This document shows positions 47,013 through 55,930 of a stretch of 64,000 nt of DNA, one piece after another (within the stretch, counting starts at the first letter, position 1; every line of letters begins with the position of its first letter). The translations under genes were made by a program, and so were the position numbers. The DNA is from Hassallia byssoidea VB512170. GTDB taxonomy: Bacteria; Cyanobacteriota; Cyanobacteriia; Cyanobacteriales; Nostocaceae. Location of the stretch: positions 18,733 to 82,732 of the forward strand of contig NZ_JTCM02000020.1 of assembly GCF_000817785.2 (NCBI RefSeq). Direction: 5' to 3'. The notes beneath the pieces were generated by a model. The model was not told the DNA's origin, did no database searches, and worked only from the letters and a program-made list of their open reading frames with translations.

Positions 47013-47872
47013 TCATCTCCATTGGGCGGGGAAACTACATCAGGTAAAGGACGTTTAGCTAAGTAAAGCCAAGCTAGCCCAGCTAATCCTAAGAGAATTC
47101 CGGTTAAACTTACCAATTGTGCGATTCTTAGTGGTCCTAGCATCAAGCTATCAGTCCTTAGACCCTCGATCCAAAAGCGTCCTAAGCTGTAAGCTACCCA
47201 GTAAACCATAAACAAAGTACCTACTTTTAGGCGTGGTTGCGATCGCAAACTCCGAAAAAACAAAGTCATCAGCAAAGCGAAAACCATTAAATCCCACAGA
47301 GATTCGTAGAGAAAGGTGGGATGGAAATACTCAAAACTAGCCAACTCTGGAGGACGGCGTTCTGGTGGAATGTAAAGCTTCCAGGGTAAATTGGTAGGAT
47401 CGCCGAAAGCTTCAGAGTTAAAGAAATTGCCCCAGCGCCCGATCGCTTGTCCTAAAATCAGCGAAGGTGCTACTAAATCTGCTAATTGCCAAAAAGAAAC
47501 CTGTTTAAGTTTCGCAAAAATTAACGCCGCTACAACCCCACCAATAATTGCACCATGAATCGCAATACCTCCTTGCCAAATGGCAATAATGCGTTCTGGG
47601 TGCTGGACATATTCTGCCCACTGAAACAAAACGTAATATATCCGGGCAGCGGGAATTGCGCCAATTACCAGCCAAATTGACAAATCACTCAGCAACTCTG
47701 GATTAACATTACGGCGCTTTGCCAAGTACTGAGAGAGGCTAACGCCAATTAACACGGCTGAGGCAATCAATAAGCCATACCAGCGAATAGTTAAAAATCC
47801 GATTTTAACCAGAATCGGTCCTGGAGAAGTAAATTGAAACGCCAAAGGCAGTGCGGAAAAATCGCATAACAT
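46991..47872 (-). CDS. lgt: Prolipoprotein diacylglyceryl transferase
   Basis: 293 aa with seven membrane segments. The Lgt signature is [17 protein letters not shown] (Arg essential), with [13 protein letters not shown] near the start. It transfers diacylglycerol from phosphatidylglycerol to lipobox cysteines and so would process lipoproteins such as those at 17027 and 61809. The last residues (GDEGLGTRD) are encoded by GGGACTA repeats, whose TAG ends the gene, so the native C-terminus may have been altered. Single gene. Confidence 0.96.
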   Translation of the reverse strand: MLCDFSALPLAFQFTSPGPILVKIGFLTIRWYGLLIASAVLIGVSLSQYLAKRRNVNPELLSDLSIWLVIGAIPAARIYYVLFQWAEYVQHPERIIAIWQGGIAIHGAIIGGVVAALIFAKLKQVSFWQLADLVAPSLILGQAIGRWGNFFNSEAFGDPTNLPWKLYIPPERRPPELASFEYFHPTFLYESLWDLMVFALLMTLFFRSLRSQPRLKVGTLFMVYWVAYSLGRFWIEGLRTDSLMLGPLRIAQLVSLTGILLGLAGLAWLYLAKRPLPDVVSPPNGDEGLGTRD

Positions 47873-48298
47873 GCAAAAGTACCTAAAAAATGATAATAAT
47901 CAGTGCGTGCAGATTCAGGCTAGGCAAGAGTTTCATCTGCCTCTCGTTAACTAAAGAATATATTTTTCCTGAGTCTATCCCTCAGTTGATGAGCATTTAT
48001 ATACCGGAGGTTGACTTGACATACAAGCATTCTGGTCTCATCCATAAGATTGATTTTAAGTCGCCTTGGGTTGAGAACAGAGGATAGACAATTCATGAAA
48101 GCAAAACTAAGGAAAGAGTTTGCCCTGGCGCTTGAAGTTTAATGTCGGGTTTGGGATATTTATTGTTTCATCAGATTTCTAGTCTAAAGGTCTAAGGCGC
48201 AAAATTATCACCTTTATTTTTAAAGTAAAATAGCAGTTCGCGATCTATCAATCGAGTTTCGATATAATCACCTAAACAACTGTGAGGCATCTAAAATT
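47873..48298. other. Intergenic region between lgt and coaD
   Basis: 426 bases between divergent genes. A short rightward ORF here lacks any family or RBS support. Nothing else was recognised. Confidence 0.5.
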
Positions 48299-48874
48299 GT
48301 GATTGCCATTTATCCAGGTAGTTTCGACCCCATTACCTTAGGACACCTTGACTTGATCCAACGTGGTAGCAGGTTGTTTGAGAAGGTGATTGTCGCTGTG
48401 CTGCGTAACCCAAACAAAATGCCACTGTTTAGCGTGCAACAACGCCAAGAACAGATTCGTCTTTCAACAGCACATCTACCTAATGTAGAAGTAGACAGCT
48501 TTGATGGTCTAACCGTCAATTATGCCCAAATGCAACAAGCACAAGTTTTGCTACGGGGTTTACGGGCGGTTTCGGACTTTGAAGTAGAGCTACAAATGGC
48601 GCATACTAATAAAACCCTTTCTACTCAAATAGAAACTGTTTTTCTGGCTACGTCAAACGAGTATAGTTTTTTAAGTAGTAGTGTAGTAAAAGAGATTGCA
48701 AGGTTTGGTGGCTCTATCGATCATCTTGTTCCCCCGCACGTCGCTGTAGATATATACCAATGCTACGCTCACCAACAGACAGTATCGAACCCAATCAAAA
48801 CGGAAGCAACCCAGAACCTCAGGAGTTTGCCGACCCAAACTCCTATGGAGACGTTTCCGGAATGGGAAGTGTAG
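48299..48874 (+). CDS. coaD: Phosphopantetheine adenylyltransferase
   Basis: 191 aa from GTG 48299. The nucleotidyltransferase motif [10 protein letters not shown] is at residues 7-16, [14 protein letters not shown] is the family block, and [13 protein letters not shown] lies near the end. It makes dephospho-CoA from 4'-phosphopantetheine and ATP. The normal domain ends near residue 160. The last 30 residues are encoded in the overlap with the next gene and look like a non-conserved tail. It overlaps the following coiled-coil gene by 115 nt in another frame. Confidence 0.95.
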   Translation: MIAIYPGSFDPITLGHLDLIQRGSRLFEKVIVAVLRNPNKMPLFSVQQRQEQIRLSTAHLPNVEVDSFDGLTVNYAQMQQAQVLLRGLRAVSDFEVELQMAHTNKTLSTQIETVFLATSNEYSFLSSSVVKEIARFGGSIDHLVPPHVAVDIYQCYAHQQTVSNPIKTEATQNLRSLPTQTPMETFPEWEV

Positions 48875-49452
48875 AAATTCAGCAGGAACTCAACCGCTTA
48901 GAGGAAATGATTCTTTCTAGTTTCCACATTCCCCTGACGCGACGCACGTTAGTGGATGAAGAAAAGCTGCTGGATCAGCTTGATTTTATTCGAGTTTCTT
49001 TGCCATCTGTTTTTCAAGAAGCTGCCGCGATTATCGAACAGAAGCAGGAAATTCTGCTGTCAGCGGAAGAATATGGACAGCAAATTGTAGAGGCAGCGCA
49101 AGCGAAAAGAGCGCAGATTCTAGCTGAAAGCGACATTATCCGACAAGCACAAACAGAAGCGCTTCTTCTTCGGCAAGAAGTGCAGCTTGAATGTGATGCG
49201 ATGATGGAAGACACCCTGGCAGAAATTGAGCGCAAGCGACGTGCTTGTCAGCAAGAGTTGGAAGAAATTCGCCAAATCGCGATCGCCCAAGCTCAAGAAA
49301 TTGAAAATGGCGCCGATACTTATGCTGATAGCGTCTTAGAAAATATCGAGCAAAACCTCACCGATATGTTGCGAGTTATTCGCAACGGACGCGAACAACT
49401 GTATCCAGACACCCCACCACATAACAATTCATCTCCTGGCAAGAAGAAATAA
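48760..49452 (+). CDS. DivIVA/ATP-synthase-b-like coiled-coil protein
   Basis: 230 aa. Residues 1-35 are polar and Pro/Asn-rich. Then a conserved block [38 protein letters not shown] leads to a long Glu/Gln/Ala-rich coiled coil to about residue 205, with a charged tail. The family occurs next to coaD in cyanobacteria. Such coiled coils are often described as DivIVA-like; a septal or scaffold role is inference. The start used overlaps coaD by 115 nt; ATG 48862 would cut the overlap to 13 nt but remove the N-terminal segment. Confidence 0.82.
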   Translation: MLRSPTDSIEPNQNGSNPEPQEFADPNSYGDVSGMGSVEIQQELNRLEEMILSSFHIPLTRRTLVDEEKLLDQLDFIRVSLPSVFQEAAAIIEQKQEILLSAEEYGQQIVEAAQAKRAQILAESDIIRQAQTEALLLRQEVQLECDAMMEDTLAEIERKRRACQQELEEIRQIAIAQAQEIENGADTYADSVLENIEQNLTDMLRVIRNGREQLYPDTPPHNNSSPGKKK

Positions 49453-49517
49453 ACCTGTAAATTAATAAAAGTATTTACATACCACAAATTAATTTCATTA
49501 AGCAGGATTTTTAATAA

Positions 49518-49838
49518 ATGTTTACTTTCGCCCAAGTTAATATTGGCTTAAATGTAGCCAGCTTACTAGGAATTATTTACGTTCTTTTGGGGGCAGCTTA
49601 CTTAATTTTAATGGTATTTTTTTTAGTTCAAACAACTAGATTGACTAATCAAGCTCTATCACTTTATATTATCCAGGCGATATTTATACCAGTTCTAATG
49701 TTTTTATCTGGGGTAATTTTGATATTTCAAGGTTGGCGATTAGATCCAATTCTTCAATTTGGGCAATTTTTGTCATTTTTAATAATTATTTATTTCTGTA
49801 TTAAAGATATTGTAATTAACGTTTATAGAAATAGATAA
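49518..49838 (+). CDS. Ycf66-family membrane protein
   Basis: 106 aa. Three hydrophobic segments, with NIGLNVASLLGIIY at the start and IFQGWRLDPILQFGQFL, the Ycf66 N-terminal-domain signature also found in plastid genomes. It lacks the variable C-terminal extension of longer homologues. Function not established; a thylakoid location is likely. A pair of palindromic repeats follows the stop codon. Confidence 0.88.
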   Translation: MFTFAQVNIGLNVASLLGIIYVLLGAAYLILMVFFLVQTTRLTNQALSLYIIQAIFIPVLMFLSGVILIFQGWRLDPILQFGQFLSFLIIIYFCIKDIVINVYRNR

Positions 49839-49846
49839 TATCACCC

Positions 49847-49900
49847 GTAGAGACGTTCCAATGGAACGTCTATAGAGACGTTCCGCCGGAACGTCTCTAC
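49847..49900. repeat. Two overlapping copies of the GTAGAGACGTTCC palindrome
   Basis: GTAGAGACGTTCC, GGAACGTCTATAGAGACGTT and GGAACGTCTCTAC, arranged head to tail and sharing the central TATAG. Confidence 0.88.
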
Positions 49901-49917
49901 AATTTTGCGTGAAACAA

Positions 49918-51270
49918 TTAAAGAGTATAAGTGAAATCTTCAACCAACATACCAGGAACCATACTACCTCCGAGTTGACGACTTTCGTATGTTCCGACTT
50001 CGGGAATGAATTCTTGAAAATTCGTGAAGTCTATGAGATTTTCTCCCCAAAAGCGATACAGACTGTCATCAAAACGGAGATTTTCAATTGGGGCGATGAT
50101 TTCTCCTTTTTCCACCCAAAAACAAGCATAACGAGTCATGCCTGTGATTCTACCAGTTGGGCGATCGCTCCAATTCAAGTAATGTAAATTCGATACATAT
50201 AAGCCTGTATCTAAACTTGGCAAAATCTGCTCAAATGCTAAGTTTCCCACACTTACTTCTGGCGCACGTAATGACTCATTTCCATTAGCGCCATTCGCAT
50301 TTTTTTCATATTCCTTTGCCGTGCGAGAATTCACCAAGGTATTTACTAACATACCTTTTTCAATTATAGGAATTTCCGGTGCTGCCATTTCTCCCCATTC
50401 ATTAAATCGCGGCACTAACCCCCGTTGAAAGTTTTCTTTCAAATTAAATAACCGAGAAAGTTGCTTTTCTTGACGCGATATTGCAGCCAAAGCGCTATTT
50501 CCTTGTTGAATATCAGCTTCGCTGACACCACCCCAAGAAAGCATCATTAATAAATCAGAAACAGCCGTCGGCGCAAAATAAGTTTTGTAATTTCCTCGTG
50601 GCAATTCTTTCGGCGAATGTGAAAGCAATTCTATTTGCCTTTTCGCATCGCTGATTTTCGCCGTATACGCAGTTGAATCCCAATCACTTCCAGCAAAAGT
50701 GCCTTTTACAGCTTGTCCCGAAGTCGTGAAAATAGAATAATCTAAAGTAAAAGTATCGGTCGCAAATAAATGTTTTTGACCGCTAGAATCACCATAACCT
50801 TGAATTACCGAACCCCCAGCATATATCCCAGCAAAATCTAATTCGGCAACTTGTTCTAGTACGGTTGGTACTACCGCTTCTGCTGTTAACAATTTCCCAG
50901 AATGTATTTCTCGACTGGTATTTGTTCCTGATGGCAGTACTAGATACGGATCGGCAGGTAAATAAGGCAATTCTTCCCTTAATTCTTTAAAAGCGTTGTA
51001 TGCTGCTTGCCAATCTATTTCCCAATTTCCAGTAAAGGGAAACTGTCGAAAACTATTACGCCGATCTTGCATCAAATTCAGTTCGATCCAACCATCAGCA
51101 ACACAACCAGTTTGTCGCACTTTGGCGTGATTGAACCGCGTAAATTGACTGCGTTCGCTGTGTAGTTTTATCGTGAAGTGTTCGCTATCTGCTTTTTTAT
51201 TTAGCAGAGTTTCAATCAATCGATTAAAGCTGATTTCTAAATTTGATAATTCGTCAATTTTCATCGGCAT
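49918..51270 (-). CDS. pmbA: TldD/PmbA family protein (PmbA-like subunit)
   Basis: 450 aa. It has the PmbA-type architecture with NGWxELN-like early region, GTFAGSDWDSTAY, NYKTYFAPTAVSDLLMMLSWGG, and C-terminal ITGMTRYACFWVEKGEIIAPIENLRFDDSLY. The HExxxH zinc site seen in its neighbour is absent, as expected for the non-catalytic partner. TldD-PmbA heterodimers form a protease that trims peptides in an internal cavity. It is downstream of the tldD-like gene, separated by a G-rich repeat block. Confidence 0.9.
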   Translation of the reverse strand: MPMKIDELSNLEISFNRLIETLLNKKADSEHFTIKLHSERSQFTRFNHAKVRQTGCVADGWIELNLMQDRRNSFRQFPFTGNWEIDWQAAYNAFKELREELPYLPADPYLVLPSGTNTSREIHSGKLLTAEAVVPTVLEQVAELDFAGIYAGGSVIQGYGDSSGQKHLFATDTFTLDYSIFTTSGQAVKGTFAGSDWDSTAYTAKISDAKRQIELLSHSPKELPRGNYKTYFAPTAVSDLLMMLSWGGVSEADIQQGNSALAAISRQEKQLSRLFNLKENFQRGLVPRFNEWGEMAAPEIPIIEKGMLVNTLVNSRTAKEYEKNANGANGNESLRAPEVSVGNLAFEQILPSLDTGLYVSNLHYLNWSDRPTGRITGMTRYACFWVEKGEIIAPIENLRFDDSLYRFWGENLIDFTNFQEFIPEVGTYESRQLGGSMVPGMLVEDFTYTL

Positions 51271-51275
51271 TTTCT

Positions 51276-51489
51276 GGTGAGTGGTGAGTGGGGAGTGGGG
51301 AGTGGGGGAGGGGGATGGGGGAGTGGGGGGATGGGGGGATGGGGAGAGGGGGAGATGGGGGGATGGGGGGATGGGGGGATGGGGAGAAAGAATTGTCTCC
51401 TTGTCCCCTTGTCTCCCTTGTCCCCCTTGTCCCCCTTGTCTCCTTGTCCCCCTACTCCCTACTCCCTACTCCCTACTCCCTACTCCCTC
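51276..51489. repeat. Long G-rich then C-rich repeat block between pmbA and tldD
   Basis: The plus strand holds GGGGAGT and GGGGGATG units to about 51385, then CCCTTGTC and CCCTACT units. The two halves are roughly complementary and could form a large hairpin. The G runs are favourable for quadruplexes. Confidence 0.9.
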
Positions 51490-52929
51490 TTAGGCGCCTC
51501 CGCCGAAGACTTCGACGTTAGCAAATAGACAAATGGGTGAACCATGTCCTACGGAAATCGCTTGATTTGGTTCTCCTTTGCCGCAGTAAGCTGTGCCGTA
51601 CATTTGCCAGTTAGAAGAGTTTCCGAGTTTGATTAAGCTGTGCCAAAATTCGGGTGTGGTGGCTCGATAATTGGGATTGCGGAGGGTTTTGGTGAGTTTG
51701 CCGTTTTCAATTAATTTGGCGTACTCGCAACCAAACTGAAATTTATAACGTTGGTCATCAATTGACCAAGAACGGTTAGATTCCATGTAAACGCCGTGTT
51801 CTATGTCGGCGATGATTTCGTCAAAGCTGGCGTTTCCTGGCTCTAAATTCAAGTTTGCCATGCGATCGATTGCTGGTCGATTCCAAGAACATGCACGCGC
51901 ACAGGCAACTCCTGGTACATTGGCTCTAGCTTGGCTTTCTAAACTACCTACACCGCGCTGAAGTACGCCTTCTTTAATTAAGTACTCTCGTGTTGCCACT
52001 GCCCCAGTATCATCAAAGTTATAGCTGGCAAACTCTCCGGGTACGGTGGGGTCAAAGGTGATGTTCATTAACTCAGAACCGTATACTAAGTTCCCAAAGT
52101 CACTTTTGCTGACAAAGCTGCCGCCGGCGTAGTTGCGCTCATCTCCTAAAATGCGATCGATTTCTAGGGGATGTCCGACACTTTCATGGATTTGCAGCAT
52201 CATTTGGTCGGGTGCTAAAACTAAGTTGGTGCGTGTAGACGGGCATTCGTCTGCTGTCAATAGTTCTACTGCCTGTTCGCCAATTTTCTGCACCCGTTGC
52301 CATAATTCTTCTTCTCTTAACAGTTCCATGCCACCTTGGTAACAGTGTGCTTGCCAGCCGTTGTTACTGCGCTGCTGCACGATCGCTCCATCTTGTGCCG
52401 TAGCTCCGTAATGAGTGCCTAATGACAATATTTTTTGATACACTTCCGAACCGTTACTGCTGACAAACCACGTTTCTTTTTCGGTGGTGGTGGTGGTTGC
52501 CGTGGTTTGGACGATTTTATCGTCAACTTTTAAAGTTTTGCAAATGCGGATGAGTATATCATTTATTTCTCTGGCACTCAGTGCATCTAACGGTTTAAGA
52601 AATGGGGAGATATATTCACCAACGACTTTCGGGCGTTCTTTCGCACTGAAGGGATATATCCACCATTCGCTAGCAGCTAGTGCCTGTTTATACGCTTTTT
52701 CCGCAGCAGCTTGCAAGCTGGCAAGATCTAGGGAATTGGTAGCAGCGTAACCGAGACAACCATTAACCAAAACTTCCAGCATCACTCCGATAGTAGAGGA
52801 TTTGCCGTTTGTTTGCGGTAAGGCATCTCGAACATAACAATTATAGTTGTTTTCCTTTACGGCTCTGATACCAATCCAATCAGCGGGGATATTTAGAGAA
52901 GCGATGATGTTTGTTAATTTAGACCACAT
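51490..52929 (-). CDS. tldD: TldD-like metalloprotease subunit
   Basis: 479 aa from ATG 52929; an upstream in-frame extension is repeat-derived (ITNYQLP units) and was excluded. The zinc motif HESVGHPLE (HExxxH) lies near residues 245-250, followed by GDERNYAGGSF. The second zinc ligand region may be the GVACARACSW block near 345. It is the catalytic half of the TldD-PmbA protease, working on peptides such as those of microcin-like pathways in other bacteria. pmbA is next downstream. Confidence 0.92.
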   Translation of the reverse strand: MWSKLTNIIASLNIPADWIGIRAVKENNYNCYVRDALPQTNGKSSTIGVMLEVLVNGCLGYAATNSLDLASLQAAAEKAYKQALAASEWWIYPFSAKERPKVVGEYISPFLKPLDALSAREINDILIRICKTLKVDDKIVQTTATTTTTEKETWFVSSNGSEVYQKILSLGTHYGATAQDGAIVQQRSNNGWQAHCYQGGMELLREEELWQRVQKIGEQAVELLTADECPSTRTNLVLAPDQMMLQIHESVGHPLEIDRILGDERNYAGGSFVSKSDFGNLVYGSELMNITFDPTVPGEFASYNFDDTGAVATREYLIKEGVLQRGVGSLESQARANVPGVACARACSWNRPAIDRMANLNLEPGNASFDEIIADIEHGVYMESNRSWSIDDQRYKFQFGCEYAKLIENGKLTKTLRNPNYRATTPEFWHSLIKLGNSSNWQMYGTAYCGKGEPNQAISVGHGSPICLFANVEVFGGGA

Positions 52930-52936
52930 AATTAAA

Positions 52937-53063
52937 GTTGGTAATTGGTAATTGGTAATTGGTAATTGGTAATTGGTAATTGGTAATAGGTAATTGGTAA
53001 TTGGTAATTGGTAATTGGTAATGATTTTCCATTCCCCATTACCCATTCCCCATTACCCATTAC
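52937..53063. repeat. AATTGGT heptamer tandem repeats ahead of tldD
   Basis: About eleven AATTGGT units, then CCCATTACC units. On the minus strand they read ACCAATT, which is open in one frame and gives a spurious N-terminal extension to TldD. Confidence 0.92.
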
Positions 53064-53071
53064 CAGTTTTC

Positions 53072-54532
53072 CTAATTTCTGTGCCAGCGGGTTCCGTCAC
53101 GACTATCAATTAGGGTAATTCCGGATTGAAGTAGTTCATTGCGAATGCGATCGCTCATTTCAAAATTCTTCGCTAAACGTGCTTGTTGTCTTTGGTCAAT
53201 TTTCGCTTCAATTTGTGCATCGCTTAAACCCTCACTCACAGATTTTTCTGCTTCCATCTCGGCTTCTAAACCCAAAACTTCAGCTAAAGTGACAAGTGTT
53301 TGCCATTGTTTGAATAACTCGTCCGGTGGTATTTCGGTTTTACCTTGATGCACCAGGATATTCCCCTCACGTTCTAGTTCTTTGGCTAATTTAAACAAAA
53401 TCACCAACCCACCAGGGAAATTAAAGTCATTATTTACAACTTCTTGAAAACGTTCAACATAGGAATTTTGGATTGGGTTATTTTCAGTTGCCTTGTCTTT
53501 TTGTACCCAACCAAGCTTTTCACCGTATTGATAGCCGAATAATAAACCTTCTTTCAGGGTGTTCCAACCGTTTGTTGCTGCTTGAATTGCTTCATCGGTA
53601 AAATCGATTGGTGTGCGATATTGTGCCATCAACACAAATAAACGCACTGCCATCGGGTCAACGCCTCGATTCAGTAAGTCGCGAATCGTGGTAAAATTAC
53701 CTAAAGATTTGGACATTTTTTCGCCATCCACCTTCACCATGCCGTTATGCATCCAGTATCGAGATAACGGTTTGCCTGTCACTGCTTCAGATTGGGCAAT
53801 TTCATTTTCATGATGGGGGAAAATTAAATCTTCACCGCCGGCGTGAATGTCGATGGTTTCCCCAAGGCGATCGCGTACCATTGCACTACATTCAATATGC
53901 CACCCTGGACGACCTTTACCCCAAGGTGATTCCCAACTCGGTTCATCTGGTTTTGCAGCTTTCCACAAAGCAAAATCAGCCGAATCTTTTTTGCGCTGAT
54001 ACTCTGGATCTTCTAAATCAACTCGTCCACTCGCACCAGCTTGCGAATTTTCTAATTTACGTCCAGAAAGCTTGCCATACTCAGGAAACTTACGCACCGC
54101 GTAGTATACATCGCCGTTACTTGGGTAAGCGTAGCCTTTGTTTTCTAACTCGTGAATTAGTCGAGTTATGCCATTCATTGTATGGGTAGCGCGGGGATAT
54201 TCTGAAGCTTCTTTGACATTCAGCCGCGCCATATCCTCAAAATATGCTTTGATAAAGCGATCGGCGATCGTCTCCATCGTTGAGTGTTCTTGCCGCGCTC
54301 GATTCAAAATCTTATCATCAACGTCAGTAAAATTCTGGACGTAGCGCACTTCATAGCCGAGAAATTGTAAGTATCGACGCACTACATCCCAAACTATACA
54401 AGCTCTGGCATGACCCAAATGGCAATAATCATAAACCGTCACGCCGCAGTAATACATCTTAACCTTTTTGGGTTCGACAGTTTCAAAGAGTTCTTGGCGA
54501 CGGGTGAGGGTATTGTAAACAGTTAGGGTCAT
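53072..54532 (-). CDS. cysS: Cysteinyl-tRNA synthetase
   Basis: 486 aa class I synthetase. Near the N-terminus [20 protein letters not shown] contains the HIGH-type motif and a zinc Cys. GWHIECSAM and [16 protein letters not shown] supply further zinc ligands, and KMSKSLGN lies near 270. The C-terminal helical region ends [13 protein letters not shown]. It charges tRNA(Cys). Family-typical length. Single leftward gene, divergent from the DUF4198-like gene. Confidence 0.97.
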   Translation of the reverse strand: MTLTVYNTLTRRQELFETVEPKKVKMYYCGVTVYDYCHLGHARACIVWDVVRRYLQFLGYEVRYVQNFTDVDDKILNRARQEHSTMETIADRFIKAYFEDMARLNVKEASEYPRATHTMNGITRLIHELENKGYAYPSNGDVYYAVRKFPEYGKLSGRKLENSQAGASGRVDLEDPEYQRKKDSADFALWKAAKPDEPSWESPWGKGRPGWHIECSAMVRDRLGETIDIHAGGEDLIFPHHENEIAQSEAVTGKPLSRYWMHNGMVKVDGEKMSKSLGNFTTIRDLLNRGVDPMAVRLFVLMAQYRTPIDFTDEAIQAATNGWNTLKEGLLFGYQYGEKLGWVQKDKATENNPIQNSYVERFQEVVNNDFNFPGGLVILFKLAKELEREGNILVHQGKTEIPPDELFKQWQTLVTLAEVLGLEAEMEAEKSVSEGLSDAQIEAKIDQRQQARLAKNFEMSDRIRNELLQSGITLIDSRDGTRWHRN

Positions 54533-54838
54533 TCTGAGAACTTAAGAAATAAAGTGCATCTATTAAGCCATTGTAGATTTTCTAGTCTTTAGCATATCAA
54601 CTGCTGTTAAATAAATCACACCAGGGGATGATTTTTAGGATTTCTTCTCATACTAAAGTTTTACCGAGTCGAATAAATAAGACTCATTCTCAATAATTGC
54701 GGATTGTAACAACTGCAAACATTTTAGTTTGACCCAGTGCCAAAAAGAAAGTAAGCGCACTGTTCGATTGCTATGTCTGTTTGTTTTCGTTTCATCTTTG
54801 GAAATCAAACCACGCATCTACCAACAAGGAAAATCAAG
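54533..54838. other. Divergent spacer between cysS and DUF4198-like gene
   Basis: 306 bases, AT-rich. It contains an AAGGA ribosome site around 54826 for the rightward gene. No operator was recognised with certainty. Confidence 0.5.
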
Positions 54839-55687
54839 ATGATTGTCAAACGGTTAAAAGAATTGCTTTTGGCTGTTGCTCTTTTACCTATAATTGTGCA
54901 ACCTGCATTGGCTCACGTAGTTTGGTTTGAGCCGGAAAACGATGGATATAAGCTGGTGTTCGGTCATCCAGAGTCAGGTCCAGATCCTACTATTGATGTG
55001 TCAAGATTTCGGTTAGCTACAGGCTACGATATCAACAAACTAACGGTGCCTCTGACAATAAGCATCCAAGATAAAATTAAAGTTGTTCCCCAGAGTGATA
55101 TTGCAGCGCTAACCGCATACTTTGACAATAATGGTTTCAGGTTGAGAAACCCAGATAATACTACTTCTCGCATCACACAAGCCGAGGCAGAGGCTATTAA
55201 TTACCTTAATGTCACTAATAGTGTGAAGTACACTAAGGCTCTTTATGACTGGTCGTCAGCGATTTCCCAACCGTTTGGTCTTCCACTTGAGATTCAGCCT
55301 TTGAAGAATCCGTTTGAGGTAGCGGTAGGAGAAATCTTGCCAATTCAGGTTTTGTATCAGGGCAATTTGATAACTGACGCTTTAGTCGAATATCAGGGAA
55401 CAGAGCTTGCATTAAATGCCAGCGGCATCGGCTATGATGTCTTGATTGGTGACTCTGGACTGCAACCAATCGAAGCCAGCTTCAATAGCACCGCAGAAAC
55501 TAATCTTATTGTTAATTATGCTACCACATTGACCGCACAACGAAGAACAGAACGTGTGCCAGAACCGTCAGCGGTGCTTGGTTTAAGTTTGCTTGTTACA
55601 CTGGGGCTTGCTTCTGGACAGTCTAAAAAGTTTAAAGATCGCAGGCTTGAAGCGATCGCCATCTCTAAAAAATCTCTAAATTTATGA
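54839..55687 (+). CDS. DUF4198/NikM-like periplasmic protein with PEP-CTERM tail
   Basis: 282 aa from ATG 54839, with an AAGGA site upstream; a 22-residue longer version is less likely. The signal peptide ends QPALA before HVVWFEPE, so a histidine is at the mature N-terminus, as in DUF4198/NikM-like metal-transport-associated proteins. Two beta-rich domains follow, with GEILPIQVLYQGNLITDALVEYQG. The end is VPEPSAVLGLSLLVTLGLA plus a basic tail, a PEP-CTERM sorting signal. It is followed by a CobW GTPase gene, so a role in metal handling is inferred. Confidence 0.78.
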   Translation: MIVKRLKELLLAVALLPIIVQPALAHVVWFEPENDGYKLVFGHPESGPDPTIDVSRFRLATGYDINKLTVPLTISIQDKIKVVPQSDIAALTAYFDNNGFRLRNPDNTTSRITQAEAEAINYLNVTNSVKYTKALYDWSSAISQPFGLPLEIQPLKNPFEVAVGEILPIQVLYQGNLITDALVEYQGTELALNASGIGYDVLIGDSGLQPIEASFNSTAETNLIVNYATTLTAQRRTERVPEPSAVLGLSLLVTLGLASGQSKKFKDRRLEAIAISKKSLNL

Positions 55688-55743
55688 TGGCGGAATTTCT
55701 GCGCTCGATAACGCCATAATCGCTTATAGTTGAGAACGATAAC

Positions 55744-55807
55744 GGTCAGTCGATGCCTTGGGTGGCTTGCTTCACAGTAAGCTTTTACTGTAGGGCTGAG
55801 ACTGACC
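55744..55807 (+). promoter_or_regulatory. Nested hairpin upstream of the CobW gene
   Basis: GGTCAGTC/GACTGACC forms an outer stem, GCCTT/AGGGC a middle stem with one wobble, and ACAGTAA/TTACTGT an inner stem closed by GCTT. No T tract follows. It lies about 120 bases before cobW and 57 after the DUF4198-like gene. It could be a leader element or the remnant of a repeat. Confidence 0.4.
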
Positions 55808-55930
55808 ATCTTAATTTTGAAAGCCTTATTTAAACTTAGGAAAGCTGGATCGGGCGATTGCCTGCGCTAAATTAGTAAGTTGAGCCTAATATTTTTATAA
55901 CCCTTTTCTGAACCTGGTGACGGTCAAACT

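Noticed and set aside
47888..47905. AATGATAATAATCA, resembling a Fur or Zur box
   Set aside because: It is not a proper palindrome and stands upstream of lgt, which is not expected in such a regulon.
47890..48087. 65-aa plus-strand ORF between lgt and coaD
   Set aside because: No RBS or family signal; composition is that of a random ORF.
51277..51528. Gly/Trp-rich ORFs between pmbA and tldD
   Set aside because: Products of G-rich and C-rich tandem repeats.
52930..53046. N-terminal extension of TldD by 39 residues
   Set aside because: The extension consists of ITNYQLP repeats from the AATTGGT array; the family start is MWSKLTN.
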